DNA of 64,000 nucleotides, from contig JADZAN010000009.1 of NCBI GenBank assembly GCA_020852815.1, forward strand, positions 1 through 64,000. The letters run 5' to 3'. The stretch is from Gemmatimonadaceae bacterium. GTDB taxonomy: Bacteria; Gemmatimonadota; Gemmatimonadetes; Gemmatimonadales; Gemmatimonadaceae. Each line of letters starts with the position of its first letter. Within the stretch, counting starts at the first letter, position 1. The notes under the pieces were generated by a model, which worked only from the letters and a program-made list of their open reading frames with translations, was not told the DNA's origin and ran no database searches. Of the stretch, positions 24,421 through 33,986 are shown piece after piece. The translations under genes and the position numbers were made by a program.

Positions 24421-25533
24421 ATGACGGCTCCGGTTCAACGACCCAACGCCTCGAGCGGCCACGGCAGCGCGCGCGTCAAGCGCCGCGCCTGGGGCCGCAT
24501 GCCGTCGGGGGCGCTGGTACACGCATACGAGCTGACGAACGCGCGCGGGACGGCGGTCACCGTGCTCACGTTAGGCGCGATCATCACGTCGATTCGCTTG
24601 GCGGGGCGCGGCGGGACGCTGGACGACGTCGTGCTGGGGATGACGGACGTGGAGGGCTACCTCACGCGTTCGCCGTACTTCGGCGCGGTCACCGGGCGGT
24701 TCGGCAATCGCATTGCCCGCGGGCGCTTCACCCTCGACGGCGTCGCCTTTCAACTGGCGACCAACAACCCGCCCAATCACCTGCATGGTGGCGTGGTGGG
24801 TTTCGACAAGCACGTGTACACGGCGCGCGCGGTGCGGGGGGCGGAGGGCGCCGGCGTGCGCCTGACGCTGACCAGTCCCGACGGCGACGAGGGGTATCCC
24901 GGCGAGGTACACTTCGCCGTGCGCTACCTGCTGGGCGACGACGACCGGCTCACCATCGACTACGAGGCGACGACGACGCGCGCCACGCCGATCAACCCGT
25001 CGCAGCACACCTACTGGAACCTGGCCGGGGCGCAGCGCGACGACATCCTCGACCACAGGTTGCAGCTGAACGCCACACGCTACACGCCGGTCGACGCCAC
25101 GTTGATTCCCACGGGTGAGCTGGCCGCGGTGGAGGGGACGCCATTCGACTTCCGGACCCCGATGCGACTCGGCGCGCGCATCGGCGAGGCGCACCAGCAG
25201 CTGCAATTCGGACACGGCTACGACCACAACTTCGTCGTCGAGGCGCCGTCTCGCCGCGGCCGCGCGGTACACGCCGCCACGCTGCACGACCCGCTGAGCG
25301 GGCGCACGCTCGACGTCTACACCACGGAACCGGGGGTGCAGCTCTACACGGGGAACTGGCTGGACGGCACGGCGGTCGGAAAGGGAGGGCGACGCTACGC
25401 GGCGCACGCCGGCGTGTGCCTGGAGACGCAGCACTTTCCCGACGCCCCCAACCAGCCGCACTTCCCGAGCACGATCGTGCGCCCGGGGCGCGCCTTTCGC
25501 TCGCGGACGGTGTTCGCGTTCAGCGTGCGGTGA
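24421..25533 (+). CDS. galM: Aldose 1-epimerase (galactose mutarotase)
   Basis: A 370-residue protein of the GalM family. Typical sites are FGNRIARGRF, NPPNHLHGG (substrate His), NPSQHTYWNLAG (catalytic His), GYDHNFVVE (Asp), and TEPGVQLYTGNW followed by a C-terminal HAGVCLETQHFPDAPN segment carrying the catalytic Glu. It interconverts alpha and beta anomers of aldoses. There is no clear signal peptide when started at 24421; the first 25 residues are basic and unstructured. The in-frame extension upstream to 24205 overlaps the divergent methyltransferase and is not favoured. It may serve sugars released by the nearby GH1 enzyme. Confidence 0.9.
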   Translation: MTAPVQRPNASSGHGSARVKRRAWGRMPSGALVHAYELTNARGTAVTVLTLGAIITSIRLAGRGGTLDDVVLGMTDVEGYLTRSPYFGAVTGRFGNRIARGRFTLDGVAFQLATNNPPNHLHGGVVGFDKHVYTARAVRGAEGAGVRLTLTSPDGDEGYPGEVHFAVRYLLGDDDRLTIDYEATTTRATPINPSQHTYWNLAGAQRDDILDHRLQLNATRYTPVDATLIPTGELAAVEGTPFDFRTPMRLGARIGEAHQQLQFGHGYDHNFVVEAPSRRGRAVHAATLHDPLSGRTLDVYTTEPGVQLYTGNWLDGTAVGKGGRRYAAHAGVCLETQHFPDAPNQPHFPSTIVRPGRAFRSRTVFAFSVR

Positions 25534-25579
25534 GGGCCGCGGTCATCGAGGCCACCGCACCGCGCGCGCCGCACCACGT

Positions 25580-28500
25580 TCACCGCAACACCACCACCGC
25601 CTCCGTCAGCGACCGCCGGTCGCCCGTGAGGCGCTGGCTCACGCGCACGCCCACCCACGCGCTCGTGCGCAGCCCCAGCGGCGACACCTCCACCGTCATC
25701 TCGCCCCCAACCGAACGATAGTCCACCGCGTGCCCCCCATCGCGGTCGCTCCCGCGCCCCACGTCACCGAACACATTCCCTTGCACCCGGCGGAAGTACA
25801 GCCAGTTGCCAAGCGCCAGGTCGGGGTAGAGGAGCGGCAGGTGGTACGTGGCACCGGCGCGCGTCAGCGTCTCGTGGAAGCGCGACGCGTAGCCGCGCGG
25901 GAAGCGCACCAGTGACGAGAAGCGATAATTCGCGGGACGTTGATCCTCACGGGCCACATCGAGCACCAGCGCGTGGTGCCGCCACGCTCCCGGCAGGTAC
26001 AACGAGGCGCTCGCCGTTGCCTGGTGCGACCTGTACTCCGACGGCGACGGCGCATGCCGATAGGCGAGGAACGCCGCCCCCCCTACGGGGAACAGGTCGC
26101 GATACGCCGCGCTCCGCACCTGCGAGGCCGACAACGCGTACGTCGCGCTGGTGAAGTCGCCGTTGTTGTTGGTGTTGCGGAAGACGATCGGCTGGTCGCC
26201 GATGGAGGTGCGCCCCAGCGTCGCGCTCGCCACCATCGACTGGCGCACCTGTCCATCGAGCCGTGTGAGCGGCAAGCGCAGCGACGCCGCGAACGACCGC
26301 TCGCGCCAGGTATACGGCCGCACTGCGCCGGCGCTGTCGGTGAAGGTCGACGCGCGCGACCCCACGCGCCCCGCCACGTCCACCAGCACGGGAAGGGCGC
26401 CGTAGCTCGCCCCCGCCTCCAACGACAGCGTGCGCTCGTTCACGTTGAAGCTCGGCCCCACCGTCACCGCGACGGTATTGAGCAAGTTGCGCGACTCGGC
26501 GAACAGCGCGGTATTGATTCCGTCGCTCATGGAGACGAGCGAGCGTGAATGAAAGTCGAAGACGCGCGCCCATCCCGTGAAGGGGCGCGTGGGCCAGGTG
26601 ACGGCTGGAAGCGAGTCGAGGATGCTTCCCCCTTGCTCCTGGCGGACGAGGACGTCGACCACGGGAGACGCGTGCGGTTCCCCCCACGCCACCGGGGCAA
26701 AGCGCGCCGGATCCAGCGGCATCTCCGCCACATCGTATCCGCCGAGCGAATAGTCGCTGAAGGCCAGACGGTGGCCGTCAGGCGCAACCGCGGGCCAGGA
26801 AGCACCGAGTGGGCGCGACGTGACCTGTGAGATGCTGCGCGTTGCCAGGTCGAGCACGAAGATGTTGTCCAGGCCGGATCGTGGCGACCCGAAGTAGACG
26901 CGCCCTCCCTGTGCCACGGGACGCGAGATCGCCACGTGCGTGAAGGCGATCAGCGTGTCGGCCACCGCACGGGCGCCCGCCGACGCTCCGTCATCCAGCG
27001 GGACGCGCACCAGGGCGTTGCCGCGCGAGGGATCGACCGCCACGACCAGCAAGGACTTTCCGTCCTCGCTCCACGTCGGGGTGACCAGGAAGTGCCCTGC
27101 GTCGTTGGGGAGTCGTTGCAGCTCGCGCCCACTCGCGGCGTCGAGGATCACCAGCGTCGCGCGACGCGAGCGCGAGAAGTCGACGGCCACCAGGCGCGAC
27201 TCGTCGCTCGACAGCGCCGGGGCGTAGTAGCGCGAGCGATGAGTGAGCCGGCGAACCTGCTTCGTGTCCAGGTCGAGCGCCTTGATGACGAGGAAACTCT
27301 CCTCCCCCCAGCGCGGCGACACTTCATACTCGCTCCACACCACCGTCTTCCCCCGCACGTGGAACTGCAGGTCGCCGAAGAGCCCAACGGTTCGGTGCAG
27401 CACCTCGAGCGTGCCGTCGCGAACGCGCACCAGGCGCCGCGGCGCGTCGAGGTCACCGGCGAGCGCAATGAGGCTCCCATCGCCGGCGTACTGTGGGAGG
27501 GTGAACTCGTGGTAGTCGGCGCGTGAAAGGGGGTGCACGGTAGCCGGAGTAATGGCGAGCGAGTCGCGCGCCGCGCGCCACGTGGAGTCGAATGCCGCGA
27601 TCGCATCGCGATGCAGCTGCACCAGCGAACGCCCCGTCTCCTTCCTGAGCGCCATCCCCAGCGCCATCGGCGCCACGGGGTTGCGCGCCGCACGCCGGAT
27701 GATGCGCCGCCACGCAGAGTCGCCGTACACGCGTCGCACGTGCGTCGTGAGCAGGTAGCCGTGCTCGTACCAGTCGGGATAGTAGGTGCGGTACGTCCCC
27801 ATCCACGCCGGGTAGTACTCGTAGCGTGCCCCCGCCTGCGCCAGGGCGCGGACGCGCGCCCCAAACCTCGGCTGCCGCCCGCGTCCGTCGTTCGTCAGCG
27901 CCGTCTCGCTCCCCACCGCGTCGCCCTCCCAGAACCAGGAGGGGAAGTAGAGCTGGCCCCCCAGGAACGCCGTCGTGTTGTCGCCGAACAGCCGAGCCAG
28001 GATCCCGACGATTCCCGTGCGCACCGAGCGCTCCTGCACGATGTGTCGCCCCTCGTGCACCGCCAGCAGCGAGTACCACTCGATGGGCCCCATGTCGTCG
28101 ATCGTCGTCGACGGGAAGGCGTACCACTTGGTGCGCCGCGGCCCCCACGCCACAAAGGCATTCGACGTCATCGACGTGTTGTTGAGCACCACCGGGATGC
28201 GCTCCGGCCGGCTGGCGAGCGTCCTGGTCAGCGGATCGTACGAGCGCTCCAGGAGGTTGGCCGCACGCTGCGCCTCATGCGCCAGCGAGTCAGGAAAGAC
28301 GATCGTGAAGTGCGGCGTGTCGAGGCGCTCCCAGTGCAGCCCGCGCGGGTTCTGCAGCGGGGGAAGCATGCTGTAGAGCGGAACCTGGGCGCCGGCGGGC
28401 GCCGGTGCCTGTGCCAGCACCAACGCCAGCACCAGCGCCGCCGCCAGCCGCAACACCGCTCCCGACGCCAGGCGCGGTGCCAGCCGCAACGCCAGCCCCG

Positions 28501-28591
28501 ACGCCAGCCCCGACGCCAGCCTCGACGCCAGCCCCGGCGCCAGCCCCGGCGCCAGCGCACCTAACGACCTGCGGCGCACGCGGCCCGTCAC
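25580..28591 (-). CDS. Exported metallopeptidase / TolB-like propeller / outer-membrane barrel protein
   Basis: A 1003-residue protein of three parts. After an unusually long n-region of tetrapeptide repeats and a signal peptide (LRLAAALVLALVLAQAPAP, then AGAQ), residues up to about 400 look like a gluzincin-type peptidase (peptidase MA): VHEGRHIVQ gives HExxH, and WFWEGDA supplies the third ligand. Next comes a WD40/TolB-like propeller with DGSLIAL-, SEDGKSLL- and DGHRLAFS-type repeats. The C-terminal 300 residues are alternating beta strands ending YRSVGGEMTVEVSPLGLRTS, as in outer-membrane barrels. The GTG at 28591 overlaps the amidohydrolase stop (GTGA), suggesting coupling. No closer ATG exists before the signal peptide. 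Confidence 0.72.
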   Translation of the reverse strand: MTGRVRRRSLGALAPGLAPGLASRLASGLASGLALRLAPRLASGAVLRLAAALVLALVLAQAPAPAGAQVPLYSMLPPLQNPRGLHWERLDTPHFTIVFPDSLAHEAQRAANLLERSYDPLTRTLASRPERIPVVLNNTSMTSNAFVAWGPRRTKWYAFPSTTIDDMGPIEWYSLLAVHEGRHIVQERSVRTGIVGILARLFGDNTTAFLGGQLYFPSWFWEGDAVGSETALTNDGRGRQPRFGARVRALAQAGARYEYYPAWMGTYRTYYPDWYEHGYLLTTHVRRVYGDSAWRRIIRRAARNPVAPMALGMALRKETGRSLVQLHRDAIAAFDSTWRAARDSLAITPATVHPLSRADYHEFTLPQYAGDGSLIALAGDLDAPRRLVRVRDGTLEVLHRTVGLFGDLQFHVRGKTVVWSEYEVSPRWGEESFLVIKALDLDTKQVRRLTHRSRYYAPALSSDESRLVAVDFSRSRRATLVILDAASGRELQRLPNDAGHFLVTPTWSEDGKSLLVVAVDPSRGNALVRVPLDDGASAGARAVADTLIAFTHVAISRPVAQGGRVYFGSPRSGLDNIFVLDLATRSISQVTSRPLGASWPAVAPDGHRLAFSDYSLGGYDVAEMPLDPARFAPVAWGEPHASPVVDVLVRQEQGGSILDSLPAVTWPTRPFTGWARVFDFHSRSLVSMSDGINTALFAESRNLLNTVAVTVGPSFNVNERTLSLEAGASYGALPVLVDVAGRVGSRASTFTDSAGAVRPYTWRERSFAASLRLPLTRLDGQVRQSMVASATLGRTSIGDQPIVFRNTNNNGDFTSATYALSASQVRSAAYRDLFPVGGAAFLAYRHAPSPSEYRSHQATASASLYLPGAWRHHALVLDVAREDQRPANYRFSSLVRFPRGYASRFHETLTRAGATYHLPLLYPDLALGNWLYFRRVQGNVFGDVGRGSDRDGGHAVDYRSVGGEMTVEVSPLGLRTSAWVGVRVSQRLTGDRRSLTEAVVVLR
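28489..28560. repeat. 12-bp tandem array encoding a signal-peptide n-region
   Basis: Six units of 12 bp, close to ACGCCAGCCCCG, run head to tail. Read on the minus strand they encode repeated Gly/Arg-Leu-Ala-Pro/Ser tetrapeptides directly ahead of the signal-peptide core of the 25580-28591 gene. Confidence 0.9.
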
Positions 28592-30201
28592 TTCGCGACG
28601 CGCCGCACCCCCTTCCCGGCGAGCGCTCCCGTCAACTTCCCCTCGCGCACGGCGAGCGTCCCGTTCACCACCACATACTGCATCCCCTCCGCCAGCCGCT
28701 CGGGATGCTCGTACGTGGCCCGCTCGGCCACGCGCGCCGTGTCCATCACGATCACGTCGCCCTTCCAGCCGGGCTGCAGCGCCCCGCGCTTCCCCATGCC
28801 TAACGCGTTGGCCACGTCGTACGACGACCGCTGGACCATCTGCTCGAGCGTGATCACGTGCTTCTGCAGCACGTAGTCGTGCAGCTTGCGCGGGTACGTC
28901 CCGTACTTGCGCGGGTGTCCGTCCGAGCCGTCGGAACCGGTGAAGACCCACGGCTCGCGCATGAAGCGCGCGATGTCATCCTCGTTCATGTTGAACGACG
29001 CGACCCCGGCATCGCCATTCATGATGATCTCGATGGCCGTGAGGATGGGATCGGCGTTGCGCTCCCGGGCGATCTGGTCGAGCGTCTTCCCCACGAGCGA
29101 GCGGTCGCGCCCCCCGGTGATGAGGAGCGACGCCGCCCCGCCGCGCCGGCGCATGTTGTCGGTCATGGCCGCCACCAGGCGATCGCGCTGCTCCGGGTTG
29201 CGGACGCGCGCGCGCAGCGAGTCGCGCCCGCCAGCCTCCGCCCAGCGCGGGAGGAGCGATGCTCCGACCGCCGTCCCGCTCGCGGTATACGGATACTGGT
29301 CGGCGGTCACCACCTGCCCGGCGCCCTGCGCGCGCTTTACCAGCGCGATCACGCTGTCGCTCTGCCCCCAGACGTCGACGCCGAGGGCCTTGATATGGGC
29401 GATGTGCACGGGAAGTCCCGCCTCCTTCCCGATCTGCAGGATCTCCTGCACCGCCCCCATCAACCCCACCGTGTACGAGCTCTCGTCGCGCAGGTGCGAA
29501 TCGTAGATGCCGCCGCGGCGTGCCGCTTCGCGCGCCAGCTCGATGACCTCGTCGGTCCTGGCGTAGCTCTGCGGGGCGTAGTACAGCCCGGTGCTGAGCC
29601 CCAGCGCCCCTTCGTCGACCCCCTTGCCCACCATCGCCCGCATGCGCGAGAGCTGTTCGGCGTTAGGCGCCCCCGACCCGGCCCCCATCACATTGCCGCG
29701 CACCGTGCCGAAGCCCACGTACAGCGCCGCGTTGGTCCCGATGCCCTGCTGTTCCCATTTGGTGAACGTGTCGGCGACGTTCACCGGACCGCCGCCGTCG
29801 TTTCCGGTAACGACCGTCGTCACCCCCTGCATGAGATACGCGGCATTGCCGCGGCGCTCGGCGCTGGCGCTCTGCAGGTCGCCAAAGGTGTGCGTGTGCG
29901 GATCGATGAAGCCGGGGGCGACGATGAGTCCTTTCGCGTCGATCTCGCTCGCTGCGCGGATGCCGGCGCGTTGGGCATCGCCCACGAAGACGATGGAATC
30001 CCCCTGGATGGCGACGTCGGCGACGCGTGCCGCACTCCCTGTCCCGTCGATGACCGTCCCGCCGCGGATGAGGAGGTCGGCGCGCGTGGCGCGGGGAGCC
30101 TGTCGGGCGCGCTGGGCCGCCGCCGGCGACGACAGCATGATGGACGCGCCGGCAGCTGCAACCGCGGCGATCGAGGCGAGGCGAGACATGAAGCGCGACA
30201 T
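28588..30201 (-). CDS. N-acyl-D-amino-acid deacylase-like amidohydrolase, exported
   Basis: A 537-residue metal-dependent amidohydrolase. A signal peptide (MSRFMSRLASIAAVAAAGAS, then SPAAAQ) is followed by DLLIRGGTVIDGTG and APGFIDPHTHTFGD with the metal-binding HxH pattern. DSHLRDES, VHIAHIKALG and TGSDG carry further family metal and substrate residues, and the C-terminal WKGDVIVMDT closes the small beta domain. The D-aminoacylase family hydrolyses N-acyl-D-amino acids; an exported enzyme could act on peptidoglycan or other D-amino-acid debris. The ATG at 30201 is used because the upstream frame is low-complexity repeat (30208-30250). It is followed by the coupled metallopeptidase gene. Confidence 0.87.
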   Translation of the reverse strand: MSRFMSRLASIAAVAAAGASIMLSSPAAAQRARQAPRATRADLLIRGGTVIDGTGSAARVADVAIQGDSIVFVGDAQRAGIRAASEIDAKGLIVAPGFIDPHTHTFGDLQSASAERRGNAAYLMQGVTTVVTGNDGGGPVNVADTFTKWEQQGIGTNAALYVGFGTVRGNVMGAGSGAPNAEQLSRMRAMVGKGVDEGALGLSTGLYYAPQSYARTDEVIELAREAARRGGIYDSHLRDESSYTVGLMGAVQEILQIGKEAGLPVHIAHIKALGVDVWGQSDSVIALVKRAQGAGQVVTADQYPYTASGTAVGASLLPRWAEAGGRDSLRARVRNPEQRDRLVAAMTDNMRRRGGAASLLITGGRDRSLVGKTLDQIARERNADPILTAIEIIMNGDAGVASFNMNEDDIARFMREPWVFTGSDGSDGHPRKYGTYPRKLHDYVLQKHVITLEQMVQRSSYDVANALGMGKRGALQPGWKGDVIVMDTARVAERATYEHPERLAEGMQYVVVNGTLAVREGKLTGALAGKGVRRVAK

Positions 30202-30207
30202 GGTCTG

Positions 30208-30250
30208 GCGCGTGAGAAGGCGCGTGAGAAGGCGCGTGAGAAGGCGCGTG
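30208..30250. repeat. 12-bp tandem array in a gene leader
   Basis: GCGCGTGAGAAG is repeated three times perfectly (30208-30219, 30220-30231, 30232-30243) with a partial fourth copy. It starts only 7 bases upstream of the ATG at 30201 (minus strand), where a ribosome-binding site would be expected. Confidence 0.92.
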
Positions 30251-30429
30251 GTTGGGCGCGTGTTAGGCGGGTCGGAAAAGCGCGTGCTGGGCGCTTGGTG
30301 GGGCGCGTGGCGCCGCTCAAAGGTGCGCGACCGTCGATGGGCGGAACCGACCGCAACGTACCGGCGCGGCGGTCGCATCACCACCCGGCGGCGCAGCGAT
30401 TCTCGCCCTCCCGGTGGGGCATACGTAAC

Positions 30430-30459
30430 ACGGGGCCGGACAATGATCCGGCCCCGTGG
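30430..30459. terminator. Strong hairpin between divergent genes
   Basis: Arms 30430-30441 and 30448-30459 (core CACGGGGCCGGA) form a perfect 12-bp stem with loop CAATGA. It lies about 395 bp upstream of susC and 229 bp upstream of the amidohydrolase. With no gene ending here it could be an attenuator, a leftover terminator or a regulatory RNA fold; there is no U tract. Confidence 0.45.
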
Positions 30460-30596
30460 CGCGGGCGTTCACGACCTGACGGTCGAGTCAGAAAGGGGAA
30501 GAGAAGAGCTCGGCCGGCAGCGCGCGAAGCGCCCGTCGCAACCTTCCGTACCCGCGTGGAGCGTCTGGCGTTCCAGCGGCAGGGCCACCGCCGCGC

Positions 30597-30695
30597 GGCA
30601 GCGCCGCGGATGTCCAGCGGCAGCGCCGCGGATGTCCAGCGGCGGCGCCGCGGATGTGCAGCGGTGGCGCCGCGGATGTGCAGCGGTGGCGCAGC
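30597..30695. repeat. 22-bp tandem array upstream of susC
   Basis: About four and a half units of 22 bp start at 30597, 30619, 30641, 30663 and 30685. Each contains the small palindrome GCGCCGCGG and GGATGT. Units drift from the left (GTCCAGC) to the right (GTGCAGC). The array ends about 160 bp before the susC start. A degenerate copy lies further left. Confidence 0.9.
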
Positions 30696-30853
30696 TCTTT
30701 GCACCGTTTCTCATCCTTTCGGTGCGACATACAGCGTCCTAACTTCGCGCGACTCTCCCCACCCGATCGGGCGGTTCGGTGCGAGCGTCCACGCGGTGAT
30801 GAGAGGGGCCTGTCGGCCGTCTCCCTTCTCTCTTCTCGCACTGGAGATCCACC

Positions 30854-33800
30854 ATGGGTGTCCTCGGTCAGGTGCGAGCGTCGGTGCGCGCTCTCCTCGC
30901 CGCATCGGCGCTCGTCACCCTCGTGAGCGGACGCGCCCTGGCACAGGGCGCGACCATCACCGGCAGGGTGGCGGCGCAAGGTTCCGGCGAGGTCTTGCCA
31001 GAGTCCCGCGTGATCGTCGTCGGGACGCAGCTCTTCACGTCGACGGGCGCTGACGGGCGCTACACGCTGCGCAACGTTCCCGCCGGCACGTACGACCTGC
31101 GCGTGCTCCGCGTGGGCTATACCGAACAGAAGAAGCCGATCACCGTCACCGCCGGGCAGTCGCTCACGGTCGACTTCGACATGGCCGCCGCCATCATCCG
31201 CCTTGCCGAGGTGGTCACCACGGCCACGGGCGAGCAGCGGCGCGTGGAGCTGGGCAACTCGGTGACGTCGGTGAATGTGACCGAGCGGACCGCCACCGCC
31301 CCGGTCACCGACGTGGCCTCGCTGCTGGTGGCGCAGTCGCCGGGGGTGCAGGTCATGCCCAGCAACGCCACCGGCGTCGGGGCGCGCGTCCGCATCCGCG
31401 GCGTGAACTCCATCTCGCTGGTGAACGACCCGATCTACGTGATCGACGGGGTGCGCATGCGCTCCGACAACGGCTCCATCTCCGGCAACATCTTCACCGG
31501 CGGCGCCGCCCAGAGCCGCGCCAACGACATCAACCCGAGCGAGATCGAGAGCATCGAGATCGTGAAGGGTCCGTCGGCTGCAACGCTGTACGGCACGGAC
31601 GCCTCCAACGGCGTCATCGTCATTACCACCAAGCGCGGGCGCGCCGGCCAGACACGCTACAACGTCTTCGCCGAGCAGGGGCTCATCCAGGACCGCAACA
31701 CCTGGCCCACCGCCTACACGCTGTGGGGGCACGCCCCCGCCGGCCAAACGCGCAACTGCACCAACACCTCGCTCACGCAGGTCTCCTCGGGGCTCTGCGT
31801 GGCCGACTCGCTATCCAAGTTCAACCTCTTCGACAACGCCAGGACGACACCGCTGGGCACGGGCAACCGCCAGGTGGGCGGGCTGCAGGTCTCCGGCGGT
31901 CTCCAGCAGCTACGCTTCTTCGTCGCCGGACAGTATGAGAACGAGGAAGGGATCCTCAAGATCCCGGACTTCGACCGGCAGCGCCTCGATACGCTCAACA
32001 TCAGGATCCGCGACGAATGGGCCACGCCTAACGCGCTCAAGCGCGGGACGTTCCGCGCCAACCTCGACGCCGCACTGAGCCCCAAGCTCGACGCGCAGTT
32101 CTCGTCCGGCTACATCACGCTCGCCAACCGCCTCCCGCAGAACGACAACAACGCCTACGGCCTCCTCTCCAACGCCTTCGGCGGTCCCGGCTACGAGCGC
32201 GGTCGCATCAGCACCATTGGCTACGACCTGCACGGCTATCGCGCCAGCACGCCGGCCGAGTCGTTCCAGATGGAGGTGAACCAGTACATCAACCGCTACA
32301 TGGGGGCGTCGAACATCAACTATCGCCCCATGAGCTGGCTCGCGGTGCGCGCCGACGCCGGCGTGGACTTCATTGGCCGCATCGATCAGGAACTCTGCCG
32401 CCGCGGCACCTGCGCCGACGTGGGCACGGTGCGCCAGGGCTTCGTGCAGGACGACCGCACCAACTTCCGCACCATTACCGCCAACGGCATCGCCACGGCG
32501 AGCTTCACCCCGTTCCCCTCCGTCCAGTCGCGCACCTCGGTGGGAACGCAGTGGGTCAACAACACCTTCGACCGCAACGGCGCCGGCGCGTCCAACCTCA
32601 CGCCGGGCGCCACCACGCTCAACGGCGGCGCGACCAAGTCGGCCGATGCGTCCTACGAGCGCAACAAGACGTTCGGCGTCTTCATCGAGGAGCAGCTCTC
32701 GCTGCGCGATCGCCTCTTTCTCACCGCCGCCGTGCGCTCCGACCAGAACAGCGCCTTCGGCACCAACTTCCAGCGCGTCTACTACCCGAAGTTCAGCGCC
32801 TCGTACGTGCTCTCGGATGAGGCGTGGTTCCCCAAGTCGTCGCTGCTCACGCAGTTCCGCCTGCGCTCGGCGTACGGCGCGTCCGGCGTGCAGCCGGGGG
32901 CCAACGATGCGTTGCGCTACTACTCCCCCACCACGTCCAGCGTTGCCGCGCTCGACCAACCGGGCGTCACCTTCACCTCGCTCGGCAACGACGTCCTCAA
33001 GCCCGAGCGCGCCACCGAGTTCGAGGGTGGTTTCGACTCGCGTTGGCTCTCGGACCGCGTCTCGCTCGAGCTGACGTACTATCGCAAGCTCACCAAGGAC
33101 GCCCTCATCGGCGCCGTGGTCCCGCCGTCGCTGGGCACCGGCAACTCGTCGCAGCGCGCCAACCTCGGCTCCGTGCGCAACAGCGGCCTCGAGGTCCTGC
33201 TCAACGCCCTCGTCGTCGACAACCGGCACGTGACGTGGAACGCGTCGATCAACGGCTCCACCAACGACAACGAGCTCGTCACGTTAGGCAAGGACGCGCA
33301 AGGGCGCCCGCTCGCCCCGCAGGTCGGCACCACCACGCGCAACCAGCCGGGCTACCCGCTGTTCGGCTACTGGCAGCGCAAGATCCGCAGCTATGCCGAC
33401 GCCAACAAGGACGGCATCCTGACGCTCAGCGAAATCTCCGTCGACGACTCGTCGACCTTCGTCGGCTACTCGGTCCCGCGCTACGAGGCGGTTCTCTCCA
33501 ACAGCCTCGAGTTCTTCAAGAAGCAGCTGCGCGTCACCGCCTTGTTCGACTACAAGGGCGGCCACACCCTCCTCAACGGGACCGAGCGCATTCGTTGCGG
33601 CAGCCGCAACAACTGCTTCGGCGCGTACGACAAGACGGCCCCGCTGTGGCAGCAGGCGCGCGCCGTCGCCGTGCGCGAGCACGCGTCGCGCACCCAGGCC
33701 GGCTACATGGAGAAGGCCGACTTCGTCCGCTTCCGCGAGCTCTCCGCCAACTGGCTCATCCCCAAGGCGTGGACGCAGCGCGCATGGGGGGCGAAGGACG

Positions 33801-33964
33801 TGTCGCTCAACTTCGCCGCGCGCAACCTGAAGCTCTGGACCGACTACAGCGGGCTCGACCCGGAGAGCAACTCCGACGTCGGCTCCACCGCGACGCTCCC
33901 AAGCGACTTCCAGGCCATGCCGGTTCCGTCCTACTTCATCCTCCGACTCAACGTCGCGTTCTGA
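30854..33964 (+). CDS. SusC/RagA-family TonB-dependent outer-membrane transporter
   Basis: A 1036-residue outer-membrane receptor. After a signal peptide ending ALAQG comes a carboxypeptidase-like regulatory domain (TITGRVAAQGSGEVLPESRV ... DGRYTLRNVPAGTYDLRVLRVGY). The plug domain contains VIDGVRM and PSEIESIEIVKGPSAATLYG with TDASNGVIVITTKRG, the SusC hallmark. A 22-strand barrel ends in aromatic YFILRLNVAF. It imports oligomers bound by the SusD partner, powered by TonB; the substrate is unknown. The ATG at 30854 has GGAG seven bases upstream. The SusD gene follows after 22 bp. SusCD pairs occur in Bacteroidota and Gemmatimonadota; the high GC favours the latter. Confidence 0.95.
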   Translation: MGVLGQVRASVRALLAASALVTLVSGRALAQGATITGRVAAQGSGEVLPESRVIVVGTQLFTSTGADGRYTLRNVPAGTYDLRVLRVGYTEQKKPITVTAGQSLTVDFDMAAAIIRLAEVVTTATGEQRRVELGNSVTSVNVTERTATAPVTDVASLLVAQSPGVQVMPSNATGVGARVRIRGVNSISLVNDPIYVIDGVRMRSDNGSISGNIFTGGAAQSRANDINPSEIESIEIVKGPSAATLYGTDASNGVIVITTKRGRAGQTRYNVFAEQGLIQDRNTWPTAYTLWGHAPAGQTRNCTNTSLTQVSSGLCVADSLSKFNLFDNARTTPLGTGNRQVGGLQVSGGLQQLRFFVAGQYENEEGILKIPDFDRQRLDTLNIRIRDEWATPNALKRGTFRANLDAALSPKLDAQFSSGYITLANRLPQNDNNAYGLLSNAFGGPGYERGRISTIGYDLHGYRASTPAESFQMEVNQYINRYMGASNINYRPMSWLAVRADAGVDFIGRIDQELCRRGTCADVGTVRQGFVQDDRTNFRTITANGIATASFTPFPSVQSRTSVGTQWVNNTFDRNGAGASNLTPGATTLNGGATKSADASYERNKTFGVFIEEQLSLRDRLFLTAAVRSDQNSAFGTNFQRVYYPKFSASYVLSDEAWFPKSSLLTQFRLRSAYGASGVQPGANDALRYYSPTTSSVAALDQPGVTFTSLGNDVLKPERATEFEGGFDSRWLSDRVSLELTYYRKLTKDALIGAVVPPSLGTGNSSQRANLGSVRNSGLEVLLNALVVDNRHVTWNASINGSTNDNELVTLGKDAQGRPLAPQVGTTTRNQPGYPLFGYWQRKIRSYADANKDGILTLSEISVDDSSTFVGYSVPRYEAVLSNSLEFFKKQLRVTALFDYKGGHTLLNGTERIRCGSRNNCFGAYDKTAPLWQQARAVAVREHASRTQAGYMEKADFVRFRELSANWLIPKAWTQRAWGAKDVSLNFAARNLKLWTDYSGLDPESNSDVGSTATLPSDFQAMPVPSYFILRLNVAF

Positions 33965-33986
33965 CGCGCGTCAGGTGACTACTCAC

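Noticed and set aside
30597-30695. The 22-bp array as a CRISPR array
   Set aside because: Units are directly adjacent with no spacers.
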